From: Parasedimentitalea huanghaiensis
GTDB taxonomy: Bacteria > Pseudomonadota > Alphaproteobacteria > Rhodobacterales > Rhodobacteraceae
DNA: 45,465 bases
Assembly: GCF_009753675.1 (NCBI RefSeq)
Contig: NZ_WQLV01000024.1
Span: forward strand, 1 to 45,465
Reading direction: 5' to 3'
Part shown: positions 8,496 through 16,488 of the stretch, one piece after another
Layout: each line of letters begins with the position of its first letter
Position numbering within the stretch: position 1 is the first letter of the stretch
Notes under the pieces: generated by a model
Told to the model about the DNA's origin: nothing
Database searches by the model: none
Seen by the model: only the letters and a program-made list of their open reading frames with translations
Translations under genes and position numbers: made by a program

Positions 8496-9290
8496 TCAGC
8501 TTTCCTTTCTAATCTGCCGCAGCAGGGCGCTTCCCCGCCTCAGCACTTTCAATAATTCAATGGAATAAAACCCACTGCGCGCTGCCCAGTCCGTGGGCGG
8601 GGAGTGGCGTGGCTGGTCCAGGGAGGGGGTGCCCTGCACAGGCGCCCAGTCGGTCAGATCCTTTAGGGCGGGCGTGTCACAGGCGCGGAGCAACCGCACA
8701 TCGTCCCGTGTTTTGAGGACCTTCAAAATGTCCAGATCCAGCTGCGGGTGGTGCAAGTGGCTGTCGATCCCGCGTGCCGCCAGATCCTGCCCCATCAGGG
8801 CCCGGTAGTGCGGTCCTAGCTCATAGGGGTAGCGCTGGGGGGTGCTGTAGAGATCCAAACCCGCCATGATGATTTCTTGGGCCCCGATGGCATGGGCCAT
8901 CAGCACCGCATAGACACCCGTTGTCGGGCTGCGATTGTAGCGGGCGATCAGGGTTTTCACCTCTGCTTCAATCTCGCTGTCACGATAGCGCATCGGCTGA
9001 TACAGCGCTCCAAAACGCCGCTGCCCAGCCCGAACAACGCGGGGATTATGGCTGCTCCAGGCGCGCAGATCATAATCTGCACGACATTGGTGCAGCGTTT
9101 CGAACATAAACGGGGCCACCCGCGGATCCCCGGCCATAAAGGCCAGATCCACCCGCTGCCCCAGGAAAAACCGCGGTTCAAAAAAGAAGTTGTTGATCCG
9201 GATGATGAAGTCATCCGCCTGAATACACCCCGGCTCCAGTGAGGCGATTGAAGGGCCATTTCCCGCCACAACTACCCGGCGATCCATCAT
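8496..9290 (-). CDS. GT42-family sialyltransferase-like enzyme
   Basis: A 264-aa protein matching the GT42 family, whose type member is Campylobacter CstII, in which CMP-Neu5Ac is the donor. The opening 'VVVAGNGPSIASLEPGCI' aligns with the CstII CMP-binding start, and 'IIRINNFFFEPRFFLGQ' with its second loop. 'SPTTGVYAVLMAHAIGAQEI' and 'MAGLDLYSTPQRYPYE' carry the two catalytic-region Tyr residues. 'DSHLHHPQLDLDIL' carries the presumed general-base His. It lies between neuA (stop two bases upstream) and the AGE epimerase in one operon, which supports a CMP-nonulosonate donor. The acceptor and linkage are unknown. A second, fused GT42 domain is encoded at 13237. Confidence 0.85.
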   Translation of the reverse strand: MMDRRVVVAGNGPSIASLEPGCIQADDFIIRINNFFFEPRFFLGQRVDLAFMAGDPRVAPFMFETLHQCRADYDLRAWSSHNPRVVRAGQRRFGALYQPMRYRDSEIEAEVKTLIARYNRSPTTGVYAVLMAHAIGAQEIIMAGLDLYSTPQRYPYELGPHYRALMGQDLAARGIDSHLHHPQLDLDILKVLKTRDDVRLLRACDTPALKDLTDWAPVQGTPSLDQPRHSPPTDWAARSGFYSIELLKVLRRGSALLRQIRKES

Positions 9291-9292
9291 GG

Positions 9293-10489
9293 TCAGTGGC
9301 CCCGCGTCATCAGCATATCGGCCATCACCCTCAGCGCGCCCTTGCCGCCCGGCAGAGGCAGGATCCAGTCGCTGCTGCCCAGAATGCTGGGATGAGAATC
9401 CGAGGGGCAGACCGACAGACCGGCATGATCCAGGGCGTCCCGGTCGTTGATATCATTGCCCACATAGAGCAGATCCGCCCAGTTCAGCCCCCGCGCCTCC
9501 AGCCAGATCTGCAGTGCTGCAACTTTGTCATCCACCGCATGCTGCACCTCCAGTTGCAGTTTTTCAGCCCGCTGCAGCACCACCGGATTGCGTTCCTTGG
9601 ACAGGATCATCATGTGATACCGCCCAGACTCGCGCAGCTGCGCCAGCCCCATGCCATCCCCGCGTGAGGTGCGCACGCTTTCAACACCGGTCTGATCCGT
9701 GATCACCAGATTGTCGGTATGCACCCCGTCAAAATCCATCACGATGGCCTTGACCCGCGCCAACCGCCTGTCGCTGATATCGCTGCGCCCGCCAGCCTGA
9801 GCAATTTGTGAACACAGGGCAAAATCTTGCAGGGTGTCGATTTCCACTGGCGGGTGGTCGACCGGATATAGCGCCACAGAGCCACAGAACCGCTGGCCGC
9901 TGCGCAGGAAAGCCTCCAGTTGCACCACATAGATGGCGCCGCTTTCGTTATACTGCGGGGGCAGATCCTGACGGCGCTGGCGTTGTTTGCATTCGTCATG
10001 ATTGACGCCAACCCCCAGCCCGTTTTCATCCTGCTCCCAGAAAAACGAGTGATCCTCCAGGACCGATAAGGCACAGGCGGTGTTGCGCTGCACCATTGCC
10101 GCCAGACAGCCATCGATGTCTGCGCCGGTGGTAAAGGGAGAGGTGCATTGCAGGAACACCAGCTTGTCCAGCGCTGGCAGGTCTTTGCGGATCAGTGGCA
10201 CCGCATGCAGCCAACCGGATTCTGAGGTGGCGGTGTCACCGGCCAGATCAGGGGGGCGGTCAATGATGCGGGCGCCATGCAGTGCCGCCTCATTGGCAAT
10301 CGCCGCATCATCGGTAGAGACATAAACCGCCGCCACCCGGGTTGCGGCCCGCCCAGCCCGCACCGCTCGGCCGATCAGCGAGATGCCGCCAACCGGACGC
10401 AGGTTTTTACCGGGCACACCTTTTGAGCCACCGCGCGCCAGAATGATACAGGCGGTATCGGATACTTCGGTAAAGGGAATTTGGGTCAT
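9293..10489 (-). CDS. neuA: Fused CMP-nonulosonate (CMP-sialate) synthetase and HAD phosphatase
   Basis: A 398-aa bifunctional protein. Residues of about 12-235 are a CMP-sialate synthetase with the CTP-binding motif 'IILARGGSKGVPGKNLRPV' and the partner loop 'LVFLQCTSPFTTGADID'. Residues of about 245-398 are a KdsC-type HAD phosphatase with all catalytic motifs: DFDGVHTDN (Asp252, Asp254), the Ser of 'MMILSKERNP', Lys in 'VDDKVAAL' and 'VGNDINDRDAL'. The fusion resembles the two-domain animal CMAS and suggests that one protein dephosphorylates a nonulosonate 9-phosphate and then activates it. It is the first gene of an operon with GT42 and AGE, with GGGG seven bases before the ATG. Alternatively the HAD domain may be structural, but its intact motifs argue for activity. 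Confidence 0.88.
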   Translation of the reverse strand: MTQIPFTEVSDTACIILARGGSKGVPGKNLRPVGGISLIGRAVRAGRAATRVAAVYVSTDDAAIANEAALHGARIIDRPPDLAGDTATSESGWLHAVPLIRKDLPALDKLVFLQCTSPFTTGADIDGCLAAMVQRNTACALSVLEDHSFFWEQDENGLGVGVNHDECKQRQRRQDLPPQYNESGAIYVVQLEAFLRSGQRFCGSVALYPVDHPPVEIDTLQDFALCSQIAQAGGRSDISDRRLARVKAIVMDFDGVHTDNLVITDQTGVESVRTSRGDGMGLAQLRESGRYHMMILSKERNPVVLQRAEKLQLEVQHAVDDKVAALQIWLEARGLNWADLLYVGNDINDRDALDHAGLSVCPSDSHPSILGSSDWILPLPGGKGALRVMADMLMTRGH

Positions 10490-10528
10490 ATATTGCCCCG
10501 TAAATCAAAATGATCATTACCTGAATGT

Positions 10529-10547
10529 GCAGGACAAGATGTCCTGC
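10529..10547. promoter_or_regulatory. Inverted repeat in the divergent neuA / small-ORF promoter region
   Basis: GCAGGACA-aga-TGTCCTGC is a perfect 8-bp dyad in the 144-base gap between the divergent neuA operon and the 69-aa gene. Its central position makes it a candidate operator for both directions; it could also be an mRNA hairpin. A TGATCA palindrome lies just beside it at about 10511. Confidence 0.45.
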
Positions 10548-10633
10548 AGACCACTTAGCTAGCCCTGTCGTTTACAAAACCCAGATTTCGGTGTAGAAAA
10601 TAGTGCATATTTTGCGCGCAATTTCGGGCTTTT

Positions 10634-10843
10634 ATGATAAAAAAACTGAAGCTGACATCGTTCGGACAAACCCTTTATCGCTTATCCCGGTCACCTCTGG
10701 GGGCCCCGCTGCAGTGGCTGTTCAGGTTGGTGCAAAATGATAGATTGCAACTGGCGCACCTGTCTCGGGCCAATCGCAGCCACAACCAGCAGCAAGTCGA
10801 GATTCTCGCACAGTTCGAGCTTCAGACCCGTCAGTCACACTGA
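10634..10843 (+). CDS. Small basic protein of unknown function
   Basis: A 69-aa open frame whose stop TGA overlaps the ATG of the following glycosyltransferase-like gene (TGATG). This strongly suggests that it is translated and coupled to it. The product is rich in Lys, Arg, Gln and Leu with an amphipathic N-terminus (MIKKLKLTSFGQTLYRLSRS) and no membrane span or signal peptide. No good Shine-Dalgarno is visible. I do not recognise the family; it could be a leader peptide or a partner of the downstream enzyme. Confidence 0.5.
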   Translation: MIKKLKLTSFGQTLYRLSRSPLGAPLQWLFRLVQNDRLQLAHLSRANRSHNQQQVEILAQFELQTRQSH

Positions 10844-12006
10844 TGTCTGATCCGTCGCATCTGCCCCCCTCCCCCCCTGTCACCGCCCCAATTCTGGCCT
10901 TCAGGGACCGGCCTGTGCTGCTGCTGTTCAGCGACGATTCCACCCTGTTTTTTGCACTGCGTATGCGGGATATTCTGCGGGCGGCTGATCCCGGTCTGGG
11001 GATCCGGATGGGCTGGGTGGTGACCGAAAACGCCCTGTCTTATCGCCAGATGGCGCAACTTCTGCCTGAGGGACCTGATCTGGCACTCCGAGGGAAGGAA
11101 TTTGAGGGGCTGATGCTATCCCAGCAGTTTCGCGCCATTTTGACCAGCCGGGTATACCGCGCCCTGAGCAGCCAACTTCGCCGGGTCGAAATAGCCGCCG
11201 CCGCGGGTCGCCCCTGTGTGATCAGCTTTCTTGGCGGGCTCGATTTCTTTCCGGAAGATGGCTATTTTCGCCGCCGCCACTGCGATGGGGTCTATTTATT
11301 TCCAGCCAGCAATATCGCGGCTTATGAAACTGCCGCGAAAGGATGGGACAGGATGTGGCAAGAGGTTGGCTTTGGCCATCCCACCTTTGTGACCCCCCAT
11401 ATCCTACCCCCTGAAACCCTGGCGGCCCGTCAGGATATCTATTTTTTCACCCAGGCGCTGTCGCCCTCCTCTCGGCGGGGACGGATGCATATGCTGCGGG
11501 CGCTGGCGGCCATGGCCCGGGCCAATCCTGACCGCACTGTCTGGATCAAACTGCGCCATCTGCCAAATGAAAATCAGAAGCACCTGCATCTGGAAAAATA
11601 TGACTATCCCAGCCTGATGGAGGCAATGGCAGATCTGCCCTCCAACCTGAAAACCACCGTCTGCACCATGCAGCAGGCGCTGGATCAGGCGGCGCTTGGT
11701 CTCACCTGCACCTCAACGGCGGCCATCGATGTGGTCCGTGCCGGTGTGCCCTGCATGGTGCATCTGGATTTTGTCGACAGTTACGTGGATGATCTGGTCG
11801 ATCCCATGCGCAAACTGTTTTCCGGCAGCGGGCTGATCACATCCCTGGAGGACATGCTGCACCTGCGTGCCACTCCACCGGATCCAGACTGGGTGGCAGA
11901 TATGTTCTGCCCCCGCGATCTGGGCGAGCGGGTATTGGAAACCGTCAACCGTTTTGCCGAGCGTCCCTTTCAGGTGCCGATCTGTCCTCATTTAGACCCC
12001 TTTTAA
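10843..12006 (+). CDS. Putative glycosyltransferase (DUF6716-like)
   Basis: A 387-aa cytosolic protein without membrane spans. It opens with 'PVLLLFSDDSTLFFALRMRDIL', has 'VISFLGGLDFFPEDGYFRRRHCDGVYLFP' in the middle, and near the end 'ALGLTCTSTAAIDVVRAGVPCMVHLDFVDSYVDDL'. That C-terminal segment looks like the nucleotide-sugar-binding half of a GT-B fold. The pattern recalls the DUF6716 family of putative glycosyltransferases found in nonulosonate gene clusters, here next to neuA, GT42 and sulfotransferase genes. It is translationally coupled to the 69-aa gene. The family assignment is from memory of motif style, so the donor and acceptor are open. Confidence 0.6.
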   Translation: MSDPSHLPPSPPVTAPILAFRDRPVLLLFSDDSTLFFALRMRDILRAADPGLGIRMGWVVTENALSYRQMAQLLPEGPDLALRGKEFEGLMLSQQFRAILTSRVYRALSSQLRRVEIAAAAGRPCVISFLGGLDFFPEDGYFRRRHCDGVYLFPASNIAAYETAAKGWDRMWQEVGFGHPTFVTPHILPPETLAARQDIYFFTQALSPSSRRGRMHMLRALAAMARANPDRTVWIKLRHLPNENQKHLHLEKYDYPSLMEAMADLPSNLKTTVCTMQQALDQAALGLTCTSTAAIDVVRAGVPCMVHLDFVDSYVDDLVDPMRKLFSGSGLITSLEDMLHLRATPPDPDWVADMFCPRDLGERVLETVNRFAERPFQVPICPHLDPF

Positions 12007-12207
12007 GGGGGGCTTTGCCGCCATTGCACAGGTCGGAAGCCAACCAACCTGATCGCAATAATTTGCCACAATTCCCAATTGGCTGTTAGACAAGTTCTGA
12101 TCAAGACGCACATCTTCTGTAGAAAACCCCTCTTAATACTCGGCCAAATGGCTCCAAATGGAGCTCTGATTTTGCAGCGCTGAATAGCAAGTGAGCGATA
12201 CGGTAAC
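12007..12207. other. AT-rich intergenic region before the sulfotransferase gene
   Basis: A 201-base gap of lower GC than the flanking genes. It includes a short hairpin GCTCC-AAAT-GGAGC (12151-12164) embedded in a direct repeat of CCAAATGG. Probably the promoter and leader of the 12208-17142 gene group; no clear promoter boxes seen. Confidence 0.3.
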
Positions 12208-13170
12208 ATGAGCAATACAAACACAATAGAGGTCGATAAGGTCGGTGAAAAAAACCGTCTGAGACGGATCCGTGAGCAGGTGACCGCATACGCGCGGCGG
12301 GGAACTTCGCTGACAGGTCAACCCGCCCAGGACTTGTTTTCCGAAGTGCAGAGCATCACAGGGGCCACTGGGGGGCGTTTGCCCTCTGTTTTCCTGGCCG
12401 GGTTTCCCAAATGTGGTTCGACAAGCCTGGCAGTACTCTTGGATCAAATACCGGAGCTGGCTTTGCCTTTTATCAAAGAAACCGGGTATTTCAACAAATT
12501 CCCAGATGCGGAGCTGTCGGTTTTGGCAAGCTTCTATCCGGATACAGACAAACCCCTGACCTGCGAACTGACGCCGGGGGCCTTCTTATGGGGGGGGATG
12601 GGGTTGCAACGCCTCGCAGAGCTCTCTGATAGGTTTGAGACACTCCGCTTTATTTTCATCATGCGGAACCCGGCAGACCGTGCCGTTTCGCATTTTTTCT
12701 CCCCTGCAAGAATGAAACGCCGCCGGGAATACCTTTCCACTGAGCACTTTGAAGAGCTTGAACAAGCCTCTTTTCGAAATGAGTTGCTGAGTGAAAAAGA
12801 CGCTATTCTGGATTGGGTCGCGGGTCTGGGTAAAAAAGTCGATTCAGCTCCAATGCCTCAAATCAAAACAACCATGATTTGGGCGTCCTTATATGGGCTG
12901 CACGAGCTGCGCTTGAGAATATTTTTAGAATCTCATGGAATAAATTTCAGCTTTTTGAAGCTTGAAGTGACCGATCTCATCAACGCTGATACGCAGGCCC
13001 GTGTTCTTGAGAAAATCGTCGCGTTCCTGGACCTGCCACCGAGACAGCTTTCAGCCCTCCCCAAAACAGTCCGGTCAAATGTGTCTTCCGGGTATAATAA
13101 AACAGCGTTTTGCAAGATCGCCCAACCAATCATTGAAGACGTTGAGAAAGCCCTGATTCAATATATATAA
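12208..13170 (+). CDS. PAPS-dependent sulfotransferase family protein
   Basis: A 320-aa protein with the two hallmarks of PAPS-binding sulfotransferases: the 5'-phosphosulfate loop 'LAGFPKCGSTSLAVLL' (about residue 52) and the 3'-phosphate-binding strand-helix 'RFIFIMRNPADRAVSHFF' (about residues 147-164). It probably transfers sulfate from PAPS to a hydroxyl of the glycan. No PAPS-synthesising genes are on the plasmid, so the donor must come from the chromosome. The gene is noticeably AT-richer than its neighbours, especially toward its 3' end, which suggests a separate origin. The ribosome-binding site is weak. Confidence 0.8.
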   Translation: MSNTNTIEVDKVGEKNRLRRIREQVTAYARRGTSLTGQPAQDLFSEVQSITGATGGRLPSVFLAGFPKCGSTSLAVLLDQIPELALPFIKETGYFNKFPDAELSVLASFYPDTDKPLTCELTPGAFLWGGMGLQRLAELSDRFETLRFIFIMRNPADRAVSHFFSPARMKRRREYLSTEHFEELEQASFRNELLSEKDAILDWVAGLGKKVDSAPMPQIKTTMIWASLYGLHELRLRIFLESHGINFSFLKLEVTDLINADTQARVLEKIVAFLDLPPRQLSALPKTVRSNVSSGYNKTAFCKIAQPIIEDVEKALIQYI

Positions 13171-13236
13171 ATACACTTTATGCGGAATTTAAGCAAATAG
13201 ACATCAATTCAAAGAAGAAGTGGAGTAGAACACGCC

Positions 13237-15588
13237 ATGCATTCAGAAAATGTAGTCATTGTTGGAAATGGACCCTCTGCCTCTGAGCTGTCTGCAGCCT
13301 TGCACTCGATCCCTGAACCCAGAATCATTGTTCGCCTCAACTTCTTTTTCCTGGAGACTGAAAACGCCTATGGCCCTGATGTGGATTATTACTTCTGGGC
13401 GGTGAACCGCCCGCGCCTGCATGATGAATTACGCCGGGTGGTTCAGGGAGAGGAGTATAAATTCCACCGGTTTCTATGTCCTGTTCCACTGGATCTTATG
13501 GACTACACCGAGGGAAAAGTGAACGCTGACCCCTTCTGGGAGGCAGAGCCCCCGGAAGATCACTGGGCAACAATTGCAAGTGTAAACCCAAACCTGGCCC
13601 GGATCTTCATGAGCCGCCCTTTGCCCACGGCCGGACTGCAGGCTCTCGCATATTTTGCCTGTAAGGGGTATTCCGACATCCACCTTTTTGGGATGGATTT
13701 TTATCAATCTGCCGACAAGCGATATGCCTATGATATTCCTAAAGATATCGCCAGCGATCTGGGGAGCAAGCACACCACGCCTGGCTATGAGGCCGGTGCG
13801 CATTCTCTGGATGGTGATCTGAGTTTCCTGCGGAGCATTTTGCAGGAATATCCACATCTGAATCTGTCTTATAACGGGTACTTTGACAAAATCGGTGACA
13901 TTCTGGCGGAGCCCCGGCAGCCCTCAGAACACCAGATTTCGGATCTTGGCGGCAAGGCACTTGTCCGTGATCTGACCGGCGACATGATTGACCGGTCTTC
14001 CTTTTCCAGACTGCAGGCTGCGTTGAAGAATGCCGAAGACAGGCTGGAAAACATTGAGCAGAAATACGATCAGATCAACACGGATCTGGCACATCTGGAT
14101 AAGCAATTTTACCAGACAAACGCAGCATTTTACCGGCTTTTTGCAACCGAAGGCATGCCCTACTCTGATGTTTTATGGGTTGTCCATGAGATGTCTTCAC
14201 TGGCTGGGGTGCACCGGCCACTCAGCGCCTTTCTGGAAACGGCTGACCTTCGCAAACAGGCCCGGCCAAAGGTGATCAACCTGTCCGATCCGGATCGTGT
14301 GTCAGTTCGCTACACCGCCGATTATCTGCTCGCCCGCCCACACCGGTTGATCCTGAATTCAGTCGCGTGTTTTGAAGACAGCCGCGTTGAGCTGCTCGTG
14401 TCCCGGTCCAAGCAGCGCGCAATTTATTTGCATGAAACAGAATGGACCATTTCAGAGTTCTCCAAAAAGAACCCCAGAGCCTATCAGGTTTTCCGCAGGT
14501 TCCTGAAAGATGCGACCGTTTTCTGTGTCTCACAAAAGCAGAAAACCTATGTTGAGGAAAAGCTGGGCGTGCAGAAGGCAGTCCTTGTCTACAATACCGT
14601 TGATACCATGTTGTCTTCCTCTCAGCGCAAGATGCGCCGGGCTCTGAGCAAACCAAAAACCGAAGATAGCCCTCTTCGGGTGGGTATGGTTGGGTCCTAT
14701 CAACCCCGCAAGGGATCACAGCTGTTTACCGCTGTTGCTGAAACCCTGCGCGCGGTGAGCAGCAATATTTCATTTGAGTGGGTCGGTAAGCATCATGCCG
14801 GACAGATCAATAAAAACGCCATCACCTTCCATGGGCCAATGCCACCTGAAAAAACCCAGGCCTTCATTGACGATCTTGATGTGCTGTTTCTGCCCTCCTT
14901 TGATGACCCACAGCCCCTGGCGGCACTGGAAGCCCTGTCCCGGGGGGTCAAACTGGTCTGTTTTGAAGGCATCGGAACCGCAGAGTGGGTGGCGGGTATT
15001 TCCGGCTGCGAGGTCTTTTCCGACTACTCAACAGAGGCGGCCGTCACGGCTCTGGAAGCTGTGATGACTGCGCCATTTGACCATGACGCAGTGGACAGGG
15101 CGCTGGCCTCTCACTTCGATCCGGTTACGTTCACCGAGGCGCTGTGTTCAGCATTGGACGATATGGCCCCGGACCACGAGGAGAGCTCCGGGCTTGGAAA
15201 AACAATGCGCCAACATTTCAAAAGCCTTGCCAAAGAAAGTGTAATCACCTTCACCCAGCACCGGGACGATCAGGTTTGGGACCAGATTGGCAAACAGGTG
15301 GTCAAGCTCCGGGAGGATCCGGGTGATGTGTTGGGGTATTTCCAATTGGCGCGCAGGTTGCAGAGTTGCCAAGAGACTGCGCTGGCGGAGCGGATCCTGC
15401 AAATGGCGGTTCGTAACAATGAAGGCAAGGCCTCTGTTGACCGGGAAATGGCCATATATCTGACGGAAGAGGGCCGACCAGCGGAGGCGCTGGAACACGC
15501 CCAGAAAGCCGTGGAAGGCAATCCCAAGTCTGCCGCCGCTCAAAAAGTCCTGAAGAGCGTGCAGGACGCCTTGGCAAGAACAGCATAG
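13237..15588 (+). CDS. Chimeric glycosyltransferase: GT42 sialyltransferase-like + coiled coil + GT4 + TPR-like
   Basis: A 783-aa three-part protein. Residues 1 to about 225 form a GT42-like domain: 'NVVIVGNGPSASELSAAL', 'PLPTAGLQALAYFACKGY', 'LFGMDFYQSADKRYAYD' (both catalytic-region Tyr) and 'AGAHSLDGDLSFL' (candidate base His). Residues of about 250-295 form a charged coiled coil. Residues of about 310-640 are a GT-B/GT4 domain with 'VGMVGSYQPRKGSQLF' and 'LPSFDDPQPLAALEALSRG', in which the first Glu of the usual E-x7-E is Asp. The last 130 residues are helical and TPR-like. It could add two sugars in succession, one from a CMP-nonulosonate and one from a nucleotide hexose. The neighbours are a sulfotransferase and a methyltransferase on the same strand. 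Confidence 0.8.
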   Translation: MHSENVVIVGNGPSASELSAALHSIPEPRIIVRLNFFFLETENAYGPDVDYYFWAVNRPRLHDELRRVVQGEEYKFHRFLCPVPLDLMDYTEGKVNADPFWEAEPPEDHWATIASVNPNLARIFMSRPLPTAGLQALAYFACKGYSDIHLFGMDFYQSADKRYAYDIPKDIASDLGSKHTTPGYEAGAHSLDGDLSFLRSILQEYPHLNLSYNGYFDKIGDILAEPRQPSEHQISDLGGKALVRDLTGDMIDRSSFSRLQAALKNAEDRLENIEQKYDQINTDLAHLDKQFYQTNAAFYRLFATEGMPYSDVLWVVHEMSSLAGVHRPLSAFLETADLRKQARPKVINLSDPDRVSVRYTADYLLARPHRLILNSVACFEDSRVELLVSRSKQRAIYLHETEWTISEFSKKNPRAYQVFRRFLKDATVFCVSQKQKTYVEEKLGVQKAVLVYNTVDTMLSSSQRKMRRALSKPKTEDSPLRVGMVGSYQPRKGSQLFTAVAETLRAVSSNISFEWVGKHHAGQINKNAITFHGPMPPEKTQAFIDDLDVLFLPSFDDPQPLAALEALSRGVKLVCFEGIGTAEWVAGISGCEVFSDYSTEAAVTALEAVMTAPFDHDAVDRALASHFDPVTFTEALCSALDDMAPDHEESSGLGKTMRQHFKSLAKESVITFTQHRDDQVWDQIGKQVVKLREDPGDVLGYFQLARRLQSCQETALAERILQMAVRNNEGKASVDREMAIYLTEEGRPAEALEHAQKAVEGNPKSAAAQKVLKSVQDALARTA

Positions 15589-15731
15589 CCATAACGACAG
15601 AGGAGATGGGCACCACATCTGGGGCAATGGGACCCCGAAGCCTTCAGATGTTTGGCATAATTTCACCAGACCAGCCCCGTTGCCACCCCCCATTCGCAAC
15701 GCCGCCTGGACAGCATGGATTAGAGGTTTGA

Positions 15732-16472
15732 ATGACTGAACAGAAACCAGATTATGTAGGCATTTGTATAGGGTCCGGCGCCTGGACCCACCCGCGTTGG
15801 GCCAATCTCGATTATGTGTCAGACGCCTACGCCGACCGGCAGGAACGCGTTGATTATCCCTGCAACCTTTTCAACGACAACTTCCCGGTCGCCGATAGCC
15901 TGTATCAGGCCGCGTATCTGTCACATGTTGTGGAACATCTGAGTGACCGGGTGGTGCGGCACACACTCAGCGAAACCTTCCGGGTCCTGAAACCCGGTGG
16001 GACCGTGCGTATCGCCTGCCCCGACTTTGATAAGATTGCAGATGCCTATTTTCGCAAGGATGCCGTTTTCTTCTCTCGCTTTGGGTTTGTTAAATTCCAC
16101 CCGAATGAAAGCCTGCATCAGCGCTTTCTGCGCTGCTTTGCTGCGGGGTATTTGCAGAAGAGCAAATTTGAAGAACTGCCCCGCATGAGTGATGATGATG
16201 TCCAGAAGCTGTTCCCCCGGCGAGAGACCGCTTTTGAGGCTGCCGCCTCTCTGGTTGCCAAAATTCCGGAAAGTTATAATAGCTTTAGCCCAGGCACCCA
16301 CATGAATGTCTGGACCCTGCAAAAGATGCGTAGTCTTCTTTTGGATATCGGCTTTACCGAGGCCTATGGGTCTTGGTGTCAGGGATCACGATCCCGTCAC
16401 ATGGGTCATAAAAAACACTTCGATTTGACCCATCCCTTTATGTCTCTTTACGTAGAAGCCCGCAAAGGCTGA
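15732..16472 (+). CDS. SAM-dependent methyltransferase (COG4627-like)
   Basis: A 246-aa class I methyltransferase. The SAM-binding start is 'VGICIGSGAWTHPRWANLD' with the family's G-x-G and 'W-x-NLD'. The post-motif region is 'AYLSHVVEHLSDRVVRHTLSETFRVLKPGGTVRIACPDFDKI', typical of methyltransferases found in polysaccharide loci. GAGG six bases upstream supports the ATG. It lies between the GT42-GT4 chimera and a sulfotransferase and likely methylates a sugar of the same glycan. The target atom is unknown. Confidence 0.78.
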   Translation: MTEQKPDYVGICIGSGAWTHPRWANLDYVSDAYADRQERVDYPCNLFNDNFPVADSLYQAAYLSHVVEHLSDRVVRHTLSETFRVLKPGGTVRIACPDFDKIADAYFRKDAVFFSRFGFVKFHPNESLHQRFLRCFAAGYLQKSKFEELPRMSDDDVQKLFPRRETAFEAAASLVAKIPESYNSFSPGTHMNVWTLQKMRSLLLDIGFTEAYGSWCQGSRSRHMGHKKHFDLTHPFMSLYVEARKG

Positions 16473-16488
16473 AGAGGAACCAGCCAAA

